From the NCBI GenBank assembly GCA_964458935.1, contig CAYWKS010000005.1:81220-145219 (forward strand): a stretch of DNA of 64,000 nucleotides, given 5' to 3'. Each line of letters starts with the position of its first letter. Positions within the stretch are counted from its first letter, which is position 1. A model generated the notes under the pieces. That model had not been told where the DNA came from, did not search any database, and was given only the letters and a program-made list of their open reading frames with translations. Position numbers and translations under genes: made by a program. Source of the stretch: CAYWKS01 sp964458935. GTDB taxonomy: Bacteria > Planctomycetota > Phycisphaerae > Phycisphaerales > Zrk34. Below are positions 1 through 9,639 of this stretch, piece by piece.

Positions 1-951
1 AGAGCCGTAACGCAAGCCGTGGTTGCAGACAGGCCCGGTGTATATGAGGCGATCTATCTCCGCAATGAGGCTGGGTACGGCCATATGACGATGTCCCGCA
101 ACATCGGACTCGAAAGGGCGACCGGCGAGATCATTGCGTTCCTCGATGACGATTCGTTCGCACGGCCGGATTGGGCGGCGAACCTGCTTGCCACTTATGC
201 AAATGCTCCCGATATTGGCGGTGTCGGTGGGCGGGCCGTGCGCTGCGAGCGGCAACTGCACGATCCGATTGACGAGCAGCAGGCAAAAATTGGCGTCTTG
301 CGACGAGATGGCATGATCGGCGGAGCATGGACAGTGGACTGTGGCCGGCCGCTCGAGGTTGAGCACTTGCAGGGCTGCAACATGTCGTTCCGTCGGTGCG
401 TCCTGGCCGAACTCGGTGGTTTTCGCGACGAGTACCGAGGCCCGGAAGTCCGAGAGGAAACTGACCTGTGCTTACGGGTCAGACGCCTGGGCCATCGCCT
501 GGTCTACGCCCCTAAGGCTGTGGTCATACATATCGGAGCGCCCAAGCCGCAAGGTCGCCGTTTCGACCATCGCTATGAGTACTTCGCACGGCACAACCAT
601 GTGTACCTGCTGATACGCAACTTTGGCTGCTGCGCCATGCTCGCCCGCTATCTTATAAGTAGTCTAGGTATGGACCTGCGTTTGTACGGAGGGCAAGCGT
701 GGCGAACCCGCGGTCTGGAACTGCCACAGGCCATCAGTGGGTTCGCTGTGACGCAGTATGGCAAGGTGATCGGCCTGTACCGCGGTGGTGTGAAGTGGCT
801 CAGCCGAGGCCTGGACCCGCTCCGCCAAGACCAAACGGGCAGGGCATTGCGGCATTGGCTCAACCAGAGCCAAGATGCGTTATCGGGGTCGCATTCATGT
901 GAACTTCGCACACGTGGCTCTCATGCTGTAGCAGAGGCATGCAACACCTGA
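1..951 (+). CDS. Glycosyltransferase family 2, 5' end outside the window
   Basis: The frame is already open at base 1, so the GTG at 19 is only the first possible start in the window. The N-terminal strand that binds the nucleotide sugar (the VIIPTYN-type block of GT2 enzymes) is missing, probably some tens of residues. What remains shows the GT-A metal site FLDDDSFARPDW, a conserved NMSFRR segment, and VREETDLCLRVRRLG, which matches the acidic catalytic block near the C-terminal end of the GT2 core. It is expected to transfer a sugar from a nucleotide donor on the cytoplasmic face of the membrane. It resembles the GT2 at 9640, which carries the same triple-Asp motif. Its stop overlaps the next gene by 13 bases, as in an operon. 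The sugar and linkage cannot be predicted. Confidence 0.85.
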   Translation, partial: RAVTQAVVADRPGVYEAIYLRNEAGYGHMTMSRNIGLERATGEIIAFLDDDSFARPDWAANLLATYANAPDIGGVGGRAVRCERQLHDPIDEQQAKIGVLRRDGMIGGAWTVDCGRPLEVEHLQGCNMSFRRCVLAELGGFRDEYRGPEVREETDLCLRVRRLGHRLVYAPKAVVIHIGAPKPQGRRFDHRYEYFARHNHVYLLIRNFGCCAMLARYLISSLGMDLRLYGGQAWRTRGLELPQAISGFAVTQYGKVIGLYRGGVKWLSRGLDPLRQDQTGRALRHWLNQSQDALSGSHSCELRTRGSHAVAEACNT

Positions 952-2027
952 TGGTCTCGCCGGGCAACATGGCCAAGACTGCGCATTGGGCGCTACGCCG
1001 TATGGGTGAGCGTCGGACGTCTCGTGCGGTCTACATTGGTGGCCACGGTGGCGGCAACCTGGGCGATGACCTGATGCTCAGCATTGCACGTGACTTGTTG
1101 CCACAATGGGAACTGACAGACTGCGCGGAATCGTGGCATGAAAAGCGCTTGGCGCGCTTCGGTCTCAGTGGTGCAAGATACTTCGAACATGCCCTGCTGG
1201 GCGGCGGTACGCTGATCAGTCCGTTCTGGTACGGCAAGGTCGAAGCAGCGGTGGGCCTGGGCATACCGCTGTCATCGTTGGGTACCGGCGCAGGTAGCTG
1301 TGGGTTCATCCAGGACGACGGCATCGACCTGTCGAGCTGGGCCCCGCTCTTGAAGCGTTTCAAGCATCTGGGTGTGCGCGGTCCACGTTCACTCCAAAGA
1401 ATGTTGGATATGGGTATTGAGCACGCCGAGGTTGTCGGGGACCTCGCCCTCTATCACACACGCGACAAGCCGATCGTACCGGACTCCACGCCCAGCATCG
1501 CGGTCAATCTGTGCCTGCCGGCGGCGAACGAGCCGCAGTGCGGTGAGGCTCAGCGTTTTGAGGAACTTGTGAACACGCTGCGCCCCTATGTGCAACAGGG
1601 ATGGAGCCTGCGTCCTTATGCCATGAATGCAGCCGATGTCGGTCCCACCGCGCACCTGACGGAACGCCTGGAGCGTTCGGTGCAGCGCATACCGCACCTC
1701 AAGAGCGTTGAGGAATTCTTCGCACATGTAGGTCCTGCAGTCATCAATATAGCGGTGCGTCTGCACGGGGCGATTCTCGGATGTTGCGCGGGTGTGCCGC
1801 CGCTCATCCTTGGCTATCGAGACAAGTGCCGGGACTTCGCCGAGTCCCTGGGGCTGGAACGCTGGTGTGTCGACTTGCCGTCGGCCGAGATGGGTGACGT
1901 CGCCATCGCAACGGCTGCGGCGATGCAGGCTGCGCCCTTTGTCCGTGAAGACACGATTGCTCGAGCAAGGGCGCAGAAGCAGACTCTGATCGCATACTGT
2001 GATCGCATCACCCGTGAAGGGGCGTGA
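939..2027 (+). CDS. Polysaccharide pyruvyl transferase family protein
   Basis: About 362 residues, a normal length for PF04230 enzymes (CsaB and WcaK type), which move pyruvate from phosphoenolpyruvate onto a hexose to make a pyruvate ketal. The family signatures are present in order: IGGHGGGNLGDDLM near residues 33-46, LLGGGTLISPFW near 86-97, and RLHGAILGCCAGVPPLIL in the C-terminal third. ATG codons at 939, 951 and 969 are all possible starts; the first overlaps the upstream gene. The product would be an acidic, pyruvylated exopolysaccharide made by the surrounding glycosyltransferases. It has no signal peptide or membrane segment and should act in the cytoplasm. Confidence 0.85.
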   Translation: MQHLMVSPGNMAKTAHWALRRMGERRTSRAVYIGGHGGGNLGDDLMLSIARDLLPQWELTDCAESWHEKRLARFGLSGARYFEHALLGGGTLISPFWYGKVEAAVGLGIPLSSLGTGAGSCGFIQDDGIDLSSWAPLLKRFKHLGVRGPRSLQRMLDMGIEHAEVVGDLALYHTRDKPIVPDSTPSIAVNLCLPAANEPQCGEAQRFEELVNTLRPYVQQGWSLRPYAMNAADVGPTAHLTERLERSVQRIPHLKSVEEFFAHVGPAVINIAVRLHGAILGCCAGVPPLILGYRDKCRDFAESLGLERWCVDLPSAEMGDVAIATAAAMQAAPFVREDTIARARAQKQTLIAYCDRITREGA

Positions 2028-2030
2028 GGG

Positions 2031-3206
2031 GTGCAGACGCCGCTGGTCTTCATCCTGACAGCCGAGGAGAGCTTCACTCCCGAGCGGAGCGGTGCGATTG
2101 CCACGCATACCCACGGCTGCTGCGCTGAAGCCACCGCGGCTGGTATCGACACCGTGGTGCTTGGACGACCACACGCGCGAGCGCACCCCTATGAAGATGT
2201 TGAGACGATCCTGTACGAAGCGCCCGAACCACCGACGGGTGGAGCCGCGTTGCTGATTCGCCGCGCCGAACGTCGAGTCCGTTCATGGACACGACTTAGG
2301 TTTGGAGAGTATGCAGACCGAACAGCCAGCGTGATCACGAAAAGAGGACTCACGCACGCAACGCTGATCGTCCATAACGACCCTGAACTCGTCGTGGCAC
2401 TGCGCAAGCGCCTACCGCATGCGTTGCTGCTGCACTGGTTCCACAATCAGCATACATGCAAGTCACGAACACGGGCGCAGTTTGCCGGGTGCGTGGACCA
2501 CGTGATTGCCGTCAGTGACTTCGTGTCCGATTGGGTATGTGAGCACTATGGGCTGGACACCAATGCTGTCGAACGAATCTACAACGGCGTCGACCTGGAG
2601 ATGTTTACGCCGCTGGAAGACAGTTGCGATGACAGCATGCCGGTAATCAACTTCACGGGGCGGACCGGGATTGAGAAGGCACCGGACCTTGTTCTGTCAG
2701 CGGCGCTGGAAATGGCTCGCCGGGGCAAGGCACGACCGTTCGGCGTACAACTCATCGGCTCCAATCACTGGGGGGAACGAACGATGGATGAGTACCAGGC
2801 ACGGCTCGATACGCTCGCGACAGCGTTGGGCGACACCGGCATAGCGGTAGAGATGACCGGTCATCTCGGGCGAAGGGAAACGGCTCGTCGCATGCAGACT
2901 GCAGACATACACGTGGTGCCGTCGCGATGGGAAGAGCCCTTCGGCCTGACCACGATTGAGGGTATGGCATGTGGCCTTGCGACGGTTGCGTCGCGGACCG
3001 GGGCGACGCCAGAGATCCTGCGCGATGATGCGGGCCTTCTGTTCGACAATGAGGATGTCGCCGGGTTGGCCGATCACCTCGAAGCTCTGGTCGCTGACCC
3101 TGACTTGCGAAGGTCCTACGCCGAGCGTGCTCGCGTCCGTGCGCAGGAGTACAGCTGGTCGAATACTTGGCGTGGCCTAGAGAAGCTGCTGAGCCGGATC
3201 GAATAA
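2031..3206 (+). CDS. Glycosyltransferase family 4
   Basis: A GT-B fold retaining glycosyltransferase of 391 residues. It has an N-terminal acceptor domain (SGAIATHTHGCCAEA glycine-rich loop, HNDPEL, HWFHNQH) and a donor domain. The donor domain shows IYNGVDLEMFTP, INFTGRTGIEKAPDL, and the EX7E-type block EEPFGLTTIEGMACG that binds the nucleotide sugar. The start is a GTG three bases after the previous stop. The following gene has the same overall layout, with the same SGGAIAT-like N-terminus, so the two are probably old duplicates. Donor and acceptor are unknown. Confidence 0.87.
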   Translation: MQTPLVFILTAEESFTPERSGAIATHTHGCCAEATAAGIDTVVLGRPHARAHPYEDVETILYEAPEPPTGGAALLIRRAERRVRSWTRLRFGEYADRTASVITKRGLTHATLIVHNDPELVVALRKRLPHALLLHWFHNQHTCKSRTRAQFAGCVDHVIAVSDFVSDWVCEHYGLDTNAVERIYNGVDLEMFTPLEDSCDDSMPVINFTGRTGIEKAPDLVLSAALEMARRGKARPFGVQLIGSNHWGERTMDEYQARLDTLATALGDTGIAVEMTGHLGRRETARRMQTADIHVVPSRWEEPFGLTTIEGMACGLATVASRTGATPEILRDDAGLLFDNEDVAGLADHLEALVADPDLRRSYAERARVRAQEYSWSNTWRGLEKLLSRIE

Positions 3207-3214
3207 TCTTGCAC

Positions 3215-4420
3215 ATGTGCTTCGCATTGCCTCCGATTGAGCGCTATTCACCCGTCAGCGGCGGGGCGATCGCTACCTGCGTGATGCAAGTCGTACGCCA
3301 TCTGGCAGCACGCGGGCACCAGGTTACCGTACTGGCAGACAATCATGAGTCAGAGCCATACGACGTGGGCCAGTTCGTGCCCATCAGGTGTCCGATGCAG
3401 CGTGAATTGCCGCTGTGGCGCCGCGGCGTGTCGAAGTGGCGATATCGTATGCATCGCTATGACTGGCCGCGGCAGGACGTATATGTGGATGCCGTTGCAG
3501 GTGCCGTTCGACGACTTGCCCCAAGCCCGGATGTTATGGTGGTCGAGAATGATCTGCATTCACCATGGCTGCTGAAGCGACAGTTTCCTGGCATACGGCA
3601 GGTTCTGTGGCTGCACAATGAGCATCACTCGCGTGATGAATCGCCGAATCGCTGCTGGGCTGCGATCGACCATATTGTCACGAACAGCGACTACATTCGG
3701 CGTTTCACACACGACCGATACGGCGTCGCCCTTGATCGCATGACCGTTGTTCACAATGGAGTCGATCTGGATGCGTTTGTCCCACGCGAAGGCTACAACA
3801 AGCCCCGACGCCCTCTAAAGGTGCTTGCGTTGGGCCGTATCGATCCGAACAAGGGCGTAGACCTTGCGGTCGATGCGGTGGCCGCCTTGCGAAGTGAAGG
3901 CGAGGACGTGGAGATGACGGTTGTCGGGGGGCGCTGGTTCTTCGGTGACGAAGCTGGGAGCGACCCGTACTTCCTGAGCTTGAAGGACAAGATGAATCGA
4001 GCCGGTGCGACCTACCTGGGGCATCTGCCGCGGAAGCAGGTGCCAGCGATCATCGCTCAGCACGACATAGCGTGCGTGCTCTCCCGCTCACAGGAGCCTT
4101 TTGGCCTGGTGGCTCTGGAGACAATGGCATGCGGATGCGCAGTGATTGCATCGGACCGCGGGGGACTGCCCGAGGCGTGCGCCGGGGCAGCGCGGGTCGT
4201 CGATGTGAACCGGTTCGACAGCGTGGTTGACGTATTGCGAGAACTTGTCCAGAGCCCGGAGCGCCTCGCAGAAGCAAAGCAAGCATCCCGACAACGCGCT
4301 TTGAGAGCTGATTGGGGCAAGGCAGGTGCCGCCATGGAGACCGTACTGCTGGCAGCATACCACGGGGGGGGATACGCCTCCACGCCTCCACCGCCTAAGG
4401 AGGTGGCATCGTGGGCTTAG
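3215..4420 (+). CDS. Glycosyltransferase family 4
   Basis: A GT-B enzyme of about 401 residues. The frame is open back to a TTG at 3167, but that would overlap the previous gene by 40 bases. The conserved domain begins at MCFALPPIERYSPVSGGA, so the ATG at 3215 (or a TTG at 3209) is preferred. Visible blocks are LWLHNEHHSRD, VVHNGVDLDAFVP, LALGRIDPNKGVDLAVDA and SQEPFGLVALETMACG, the last being the donor-binding EX7E motif. The C-terminus ends in a proline-rich tail (TPPPPKEVASWA). The next gene starts inside the last codons of this one. Confidence 0.86.
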   Translation: MCFALPPIERYSPVSGGAIATCVMQVVRHLAARGHQVTVLADNHESEPYDVGQFVPIRCPMQRELPLWRRGVSKWRYRMHRYDWPRQDVYVDAVAGAVRRLAPSPDVMVVENDLHSPWLLKRQFPGIRQVLWLHNEHHSRDESPNRCWAAIDHIVTNSDYIRRFTHDRYGVALDRMTVVHNGVDLDAFVPREGYNKPRRPLKVLALGRIDPNKGVDLAVDAVAALRSEGEDVEMTVVGGRWFFGDEAGSDPYFLSLKDKMNRAGATYLGHLPRKQVPAIIAQHDIACVLSRSQEPFGLVALETMACGCAVIASDRGGLPEACAGAARVVDVNRFDSVVDVLRELVQSPERLAEAKQASRQRALRADWGKAGAAMETVLLAAYHGGGYASTPPPPKEVASWA

Positions 4421-5196
4421 ATCAGCAGACCCTCATGTTCTCGATGGCGTTCAACGGCTACGACGTGCTATATAACAAGTGCATTCGTTCACAGCGCGCG
4501 TACGCTGAACGGCAGGGATACATGTACCGCTTCGTGAGTCGACCGCGCTGGACAAGCCTCACCCGGGAATGCGCCTGGCTGAAGATCGCGCTGATGATCC
4601 GTGCACTGGAACGTGGCTACGGCTGGGTCTTCTTCATCGACGCCGATGCTGAAGTGAAGCCCGACACGCCTCCCATCCAGCAACTCGCCGAGCCGACCAA
4701 GAGCGTCTACCTCGTGCCGGGGTGGTCGGGGCGAGTGAACTCCGGTGTTCTGATCGTACGCAACTCTGCAGATGCGATCGAGATGTTTCGCAACATCCTG
4801 GAGAACGCGCAGAAGCCAGTCCCCGATGAGGATGCGTTAAGCTGGGGCGAGAACGGACACGTGATTCACTACTCCAAGAATCAAGCGTTTGTGAAGATCT
4901 GTGACCGCAAGTGGAACAACAACGCCGACCCTGCGATGGATGACTACATTCGACACTACAGCAACGGCCCTATGCGCGATACGTACAAGCAGGTATGGAT
5001 GTGGCGCACCCTATTCAAGTTCGAGAAGACCATGGCGCGTGGCCAGGGAAGGCTGATCCGCGCGGCGCGACAGAAAATGGGTCAGAACCGCCCGTTCTTG
5101 GAGAATCTGCGCACGCTGGAGCACCAGTGTACGAGGCACTACCCGGAATTCGGGGCCAATGGCGCTGCGAAGGTCGAGGCTGCTGCTAAGGCATGA
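4411..5196 (+). CDS. GT34-like (galactosyl transferase GMA12/MNN10-type) protein
   Basis: 261 residues from a GTG start whose Shine-Dalgarno sequence (TAAGGAGGT at 4396-4404) is one of the strongest in the window, which decides the start. The features are ECAWLKIALMIRALERG, then FFIDADAEV with a DxD metal site near residue 76, then VNSGVLIVRNS and the late block SKNQAFVKICDRKWNN. This order (W-K, DxD, N-S-G, D-Q-N-A-type block) is typical of the GT34 fold. The family assignment is by motif only; a GT8- or GT77-like enzyme is the alternative. It ends in a four-base overlap with the next gene. Confidence 0.65.
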   Translation: MGLDQQTLMFSMAFNGYDVLYNKCIRSQRAYAERQGYMYRFVSRPRWTSLTRECAWLKIALMIRALERGYGWVFFIDADAEVKPDTPPIQQLAEPTKSVYLVPGWSGRVNSGVLIVRNSADAIEMFRNILENAQKPVPDEDALSWGENGHVIHYSKNQAFVKICDRKWNNNADPAMDDYIRHYSNGPMRDTYKQVWMWRTLFKFEKTMARGQGRLIRAARQKMGQNRPFLENLRTLEHQCTRHYPEFGANGAAKVEAAAKA

Positions 5197-6302
5197 GCAG
5201 GCGCATGCGAAACATCGCGATGATTTCGCTGTACCTGCCCGGTGATAGCAAGATCGGCTCGGGCTGGCAGGCCCATTACATGGCCAACGCGCTTGTCCGT
5301 CATGGCCATCGCGTCACCATGTTCAGCCCCGATCGTCCTGGAGACGACGCGACGTACGAGTACCAGCCGGTGTACGTGGGCAGCCACCTCACCACGTTTC
5401 GGTTTGCATGGAACCTACGAAGGGCTGGCTTGGACGCGTTCGACATCATCCACGCTCACGGGGACGATTACTGGCTGTGGGGCGGGAAGTATCCGCCGCA
5501 TGTCCGCACGATGCATGGGTCGTGTCTCGCCGAGGCATCGCACGCATCGTCACTGCGGGGTCGCGTGCGGATGTACATGCTTGGCGTGAGTGAACTGCTG
5601 GCAACCTTCGTCGCCGACCGAACAATATGCATCTCCCGTGATACGTGCCGCTACTACCCCGGCATCAATGAGGTGATCGTCAATGGCGTTGACCTGACGG
5701 CTTTCTATCCATGCCCACTGGCGGACAAGGCCGTTCAACCGACGGTGCTTTTCGTGGGCACGTACCACAACCGCAAGCGTGGGAAGCTCCTGATGGAGCA
5801 GTTCGCTGAAGTGATTCGTCCGGCGATGCCCGACGCCCGGCTGTGGATGGTCTGCGGAGATGCGCCGCCTGCCCCCGGCGTCGAAGTGCTGGGACGACTC
5901 AGTGTGCGAGATCTGGCCGATCGATACAGACTGGCGACCGTCTTCTGTCTGCCCAGCAGCTACGAGGGATTCGGCGTGCCCTACATCGAGGCGATGGCTT
6001 CGGGGACGCCAGTAGTCGCGACACCAAATCCTGGGGCCTGCGAGGTGCTGGATAAAGGGCGTTACGGCCGAATCGCAAATCCCGAGTCCTTGGGTGAGGA
6101 AATACTGGGACTGCTCCGCAACCCCGTAGCCCAGCAGAGCATGCGCGACCTCGGCATCCAACGCGCCGCTCGATACGGCTGGGATGAGGTCGTGGCGCAG
6201 TACGAGACGGTTTACGACCAGATCGAAGCCGGTACGAACAGTCAGGCCGAATCAGAATCCAGAAGCATCGTCGCGACCACCGGGTCCGTTTCTAACCCGT
6301 GA
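5193..6302 (+). CDS. Glycosyltransferase family 4
   Basis: 369 residues, starting in an ATGA overlap with the previous stop. The N-terminal domain carries GSGWQAHYMANALVRHGHRVTMFSP and IIHAHGDDYW. The donor domain has VNGVDLTAFYP, VLFVGTYHNRKRGKLLMEQF and SYEGFGVPYIEAMASG. The domain proper ends near residue 340 and is followed by a short Ser/Glu-rich tail. A 49-base gap separates it from the next gene, which may therefore have its own translation start signal rather than being coupled. Confidence 0.87.
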   Translation: MSRRMRNIAMISLYLPGDSKIGSGWQAHYMANALVRHGHRVTMFSPDRPGDDATYEYQPVYVGSHLTTFRFAWNLRRAGLDAFDIIHAHGDDYWLWGGKYPPHVRTMHGSCLAEASHASSLRGRVRMYMLGVSELLATFVADRTICISRDTCRYYPGINEVIVNGVDLTAFYPCPLADKAVQPTVLFVGTYHNRKRGKLLMEQFAEVIRPAMPDARLWMVCGDAPPAPGVEVLGRLSVRDLADRYRLATVFCLPSSYEGFGVPYIEAMASGTPVVATPNPGACEVLDKGRYGRIANPESLGEEILGLLRNPVAQQSMRDLGIQRAARYGWDEVVAQYETVYDQIEAGTNSQAESESRSIVATTGSVSNP

Positions 6303-6351
6303 ATAGCCACGTAGTCCGTAAGGCAAGCACCTGTCCCAGAGAAATGTACCC

Positions 6352-7539
6352 ATGAACATCACTCTATTTCCCAGTGCGTTCTACCCGAGTCTTGGCGGCA
6401 TTGAAGAATTGGTCCGCCAGTTGTGCCTGGAGTTAAGGCGGCGCGGTGATGCACCCGTGTTGATGGTCAATCGCTGGCCGCGCGATCTGCCCGCGTGCGA
6501 AGAACGTGAGGGGTTACACATCCATCGTCTGCCCATGCGTGTGCCGGCGAGTGGCAATCTGAAAGCGCAGGTGAACTATCGCCTGACTCACCATCACGTG
6601 CGTCGCCAGACGGTGCGAGTGCTCCGTGAAGAGGGGACGCAGGTACTCCACGTCCAAGGCGTGAGTTGTCAAGCGGTATACGCCTTGCACGCCAAGCGCG
6701 CATTGGGATTGCCGTTGGTGGTAACGCTTCAGGGCGAATTGACCATGGATGCGCGGCAGATCTTCGAACGCGAAGTGTTCGCACAGCAACTCATGCGGCA
6801 GGCCCTGCGGGACGCTGACATCGTGACTGGCTGCTCCGGCAAGACGCTTGCTGACGGCGAGAAGTTCCTCGGTGAGTCGCTTGGCGACAAGGGACGAGTC
6901 GTATTCAATGGGGCCAGCGTAGAGGACTTCAAGACCGCACAGCCCTACGACTACCCACGACCATATGTGCTGGCGCTGGGGCGTATGGTGCCACAGAAAG
7001 GCTTTGACGTGCTCTTGCGCGCGTGGAAGCAGGTGCAGCCCGCTGGAGTCGACCTGCTATTGGCGGGTGACGGGCCGGACCTCGACGACCTGCAGCGCCT
7101 TGCCGGCGAGCTAGGCTTGGGCGATGCTGCGGGGGTGAAGTTCCTTGGCCGGGCAGATCGTCCAACAACCGCATCGCTGTTCCGCGGCTGTCAGTTCGTT
7201 GCTCTGCCATCACGTACAGACGAAGGTTTGCCTGTCGTATGCGCCGAGACCATGGCAGCGGGTAAGACCATTGTCGGCACGAGCGTTGGCGGTGTGCCCG
7301 AAGCCTTCATCGACGGTCAGACTGGCCTGATCGTCGAACGCGATGACGTGGAGGCATTCGCTGCCGCGCTGAAGCAGATGCTCGAGAACCCGACCATGCG
7401 CGATCAGATGTCGGCTGCCGCAGCGGATAGAGCGGAATTATTCGGCTGGCAGCGCATCACGACGGACTACCAGGCCGCGTATCGCGATGCCATGCGTGTC
7501 GCGGCAGGCGCTCGCGATGATATCGCGGTTGGTGCATGA
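6352..7539 (+). CDS. Glycosyltransferase family 4
   Basis: 395 residues. The first domain starts with FPSAFYPSLGGIEELVRQLCLELRRRG, a textbook GT4 N-terminus with the loop SLGGIEE. VLHVQGVSCQAVYALHAKRALG and VVTLQGE follow in the acceptor domain. The donor domain has FNGASVEDF, LALGRMVPQKGFDVLLRAW, LLLAGDGPDLDDL and DEGLPVVCAETMAAGKTIVGTSVGGVPE. The sugar is unknown. The gene ends with a four-base overlap with the GT2 gene at 7536. Confidence 0.9.
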   Translation: MNITLFPSAFYPSLGGIEELVRQLCLELRRRGDAPVLMVNRWPRDLPACEEREGLHIHRLPMRVPASGNLKAQVNYRLTHHHVRRQTVRVLREEGTQVLHVQGVSCQAVYALHAKRALGLPLVVTLQGELTMDARQIFEREVFAQQLMRQALRDADIVTGCSGKTLADGEKFLGESLGDKGRVVFNGASVEDFKTAQPYDYPRPYVLALGRMVPQKGFDVLLRAWKQVQPAGVDLLLAGDGPDLDDLQRLAGELGLGDAAGVKFLGRADRPTTASLFRGCQFVALPSRTDEGLPVVCAETMAAGKTIVGTSVGGVPEAFIDGQTGLIVERDDVEAFAAALKQMLENPTMRDQMSAAAADRAELFGWQRITTDYQAAYRDAMRVAAGARDDIAVGA

Positions 7540-8579
7540 GCGAGATGACAGGCGCGGCCTCCCCGAGTCTTGGTTCGACGCTGATTCGTGCAGCACATGT
7601 GGATAAGGAGCCGTGCGCAAGCATCGGGGTGGTCATACCTGTCTACAATCGACCTCGTCTGATTGTGGATGCCATTGACTGCGTCATCGCCCAGTCTCGC
7701 CGGCCTCAACGTCTTGTGATCGTCGACGATGGGTCGACGGATGCCACGGCGGCGAACATCGAGAAGCATCTGGCGGAGAGGCCACCGCCGTTTGAAGTGC
7801 GTCTTGTGCGCCAGGAGCGATCCGGTGTATCGGCTGCACGCAATCGTGCAGTTCATGAACTCGAGGAATGCGACATCCTGGCGATGATCGATTCTGATGA
7901 TCTATGGCCTTCTGACTACCTCGAACGGATGTCTCAACCGCTCATGGACGATGCAGCCGCCGCAGCCACCTTCTGCGACCAGCGGTTTGTGGACACCCAG
8001 ACCGGCGACTCACGACATCGGGATCTGGCGATCTATGCAACCCAGACGACACGGCGCATGTTTCTCTATGGCCCCCCGACGCCGTCCTGCACCGTATTGC
8101 GCGGTGACCTGTTTCGCCGGCTGGGCGGTTACGACCAGACGCTTACGTGCAGCGAGGATTACGACTTGCACCTCCGCCTCAGCTTGGAAGGGCGGTGGGT
8201 TCATGTGCCGGGCATTGAAGTGCAGATCCGTCGCGCAACGGGTGTAAATGACGTTACGGCCCACCACCTGACAGAGATTCGTGATCGCTGCATTGTCACA
8301 CAACGCATCGTCATGCTGGAGCGATTCGTGCGGGTTCATGGCGGCGCGCGGCGGATGACGGGCCGTGAATGGCGGACGGCGCTCGGTCGCCAGTGGATAC
8401 AGCACGGTCGCGCTTTGGCAAGTCAAGGCAGCGTCGGGGAAGCGGCCTGGTGTTACCAGCGCGCCTTGCGCGCCGCCCCATGGTTGGTAGCCGGGTGGAC
8501 AGGCTACACGTCGACCCGCCTGCGTCGATCGGCAACACCGCCGCCAACAGATGTGGATGCGGTACATGCTCCCGTGTGA
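7536..8579 (+). CDS. Glycosyltransferase family 2
   Basis: 347 residues, GT-A fold. IGVVIPVYNRPRLIVDAIDC and LVIVDDGSTDATAANI are the nucleotide-binding strands, GVSAARNRAVHELEECD the next helix, and MIDSDDLWPSDYLERM the DxD site. The catalytic acidic block is TCSEDYDLHLRLSLEGRWVH near residue 205. About 80 extra residues after the core may bind the acceptor. The ATGA start is coupled to the upstream GT4. A GT8, another GT2 and another GT8 follow, an alternating order that looks like a module duplication. Confidence 0.9.
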   Translation: MSEMTGAASPSLGSTLIRAAHVDKEPCASIGVVIPVYNRPRLIVDAIDCVIAQSRRPQRLVIVDDGSTDATAANIEKHLAERPPPFEVRLVRQERSGVSAARNRAVHELEECDILAMIDSDDLWPSDYLERMSQPLMDDAAAAATFCDQRFVDTQTGDSRHRDLAIYATQTTRRMFLYGPPTPSCTVLRGDLFRRLGGYDQTLTCSEDYDLHLRLSLEGRWVHVPGIEVQIRRATGVNDVTAHHLTEIRDRCIVTQRIVMLERFVRVHGGARRMTGREWRTALGRQWIQHGRALASQGSVGEAAWCYQRALRAAPWLVAGWTGYTSTRLRRSATPPPTDVDAVHAPV

Positions 8580-8616
8580 CGCTGCATGGCCCAGTGTGAA
8601 TCCGACTGCAAGCAAT

Positions 8617-9627
8617 ATGGAAACACGCAACGCACCGGTTCACCTCATCTATGCAGCCGATGGCGGTTTCGCCATGCCGCTGGCGGTATCGCTGTATTCC
8701 GTGTTGCGGCACCTTTCAGCACAGCGCTCGGCCTGCGTCTATATCGTCGATGGCGGCTTCACAGCGGTGCAGCGCCGCCGCATCGAAGCGGTGGCGGAAC
8801 GCGGTGCGCGTGAGCGAACCCTTCATATACATTGGGTTCAGCCCTGCCGTTCCTGGTGGGGCGGCGTGCAACCCGACTTCTCCGGCAAGCATCTGAATGA
8901 GACAGTGCTGTACCGCTTAGGTGTTCCGCACTTCCTGCCCGGCGATGTCGAGACTGCGATCTATATCGATGCGGATGTTGTGGCCAAGGCCGATGTCGGT
9001 GAGTTGGAGCAACAGATCGTTCCGGGATGCGGCGTCAGCGCCGTCACCGACTACTGCATGGCGACATGGTCCCTGCGGTACTGGCACCGCCCCGAGCCCC
9101 TGGCGGCTTTGGGCTTGAGCGGCGATGAACCGTACTTCAACGCTGGGGTGCTCGGTATTAACGTGCGTTACTGGCGTGAGAATGGCGTAGCGAGTGCGGC
9201 GGCGCAGTTCCTCGCGAATTACTGCAACATTGCGGGCTTCTACGATCAGGATGCCTTGAACTACGTCCTGCGGGGCCGTTGGCATGCGCTGCACCCCGGT
9301 TGGAATTTCCCGCCGACGTGTCGCGACACCGTCGGTCGTCGCGGGGCGACCGTAGAGCAGCGAACGGGCCTGCCCTACGCCGAGCTGCAACAGCAGGCCA
9401 AACTGGTCCATTTCACCGGCGCCAAACCTTGGAACCAGGGCTTCACCAATCCAGAGCGGCCGACGTTCGTACGCGAGTTGCGCGAGAGTCGGTGGTTCGG
9501 CGTGACAGGCTACAGGGCATGGGCAGCCGGCTGGTATTGCAAACTGCTGTTCCGCGGACTGTGGAAGAAATGGTATTGGGCGGTCCGTCCACGAGTGCTG
9601 CAACTTGCACGCAAAGGTGCGGCCTGA
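8617..9627 (+). CDS. Glycosyltransferase family 8
   Basis: About 336 residues from the ATG at 8617. The frame is open to 8551, but the domain starts at VHLIYAADGGFAMPLAVSLYS, so the shorter form is preferred. The GT8 hallmarks are ETAIYIDADVVAKADVGEL (DxD), EPYFNAGVLGINVRYWRENG, YDQDALNYVLRGRWHALHP, and the late HFTGAKPWNQGF (the H-x-x-G-x-x-K-P-W motif). GT8 enzymes are retaining transferases of UDP-glucose or UDP-galactose type donors, often for LPS or capsule. The protein is clearly related to the GT8 at 10893: both share FxMPLAVxx and HFTGxKPWxQGFTNPxRPxF. Confidence 0.9.
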   Translation: METRNAPVHLIYAADGGFAMPLAVSLYSVLRHLSAQRSACVYIVDGGFTAVQRRRIEAVAERGARERTLHIHWVQPCRSWWGGVQPDFSGKHLNETVLYRLGVPHFLPGDVETAIYIDADVVAKADVGELEQQIVPGCGVSAVTDYCMATWSLRYWHRPEPLAALGLSGDEPYFNAGVLGINVRYWRENGVASAAAQFLANYCNIAGFYDQDALNYVLRGRWHALHPGWNFPPTCRDTVGRRGATVEQRTGLPYAELQQQAKLVHFTGAKPWNQGFTNPERPTFVRELRESRWFGVTGYRAWAAGWYCKLLFRGLWKKWYWAVRPRVLQLARKGAA

Positions 9628-9639
9628 ACGTACCCGGTA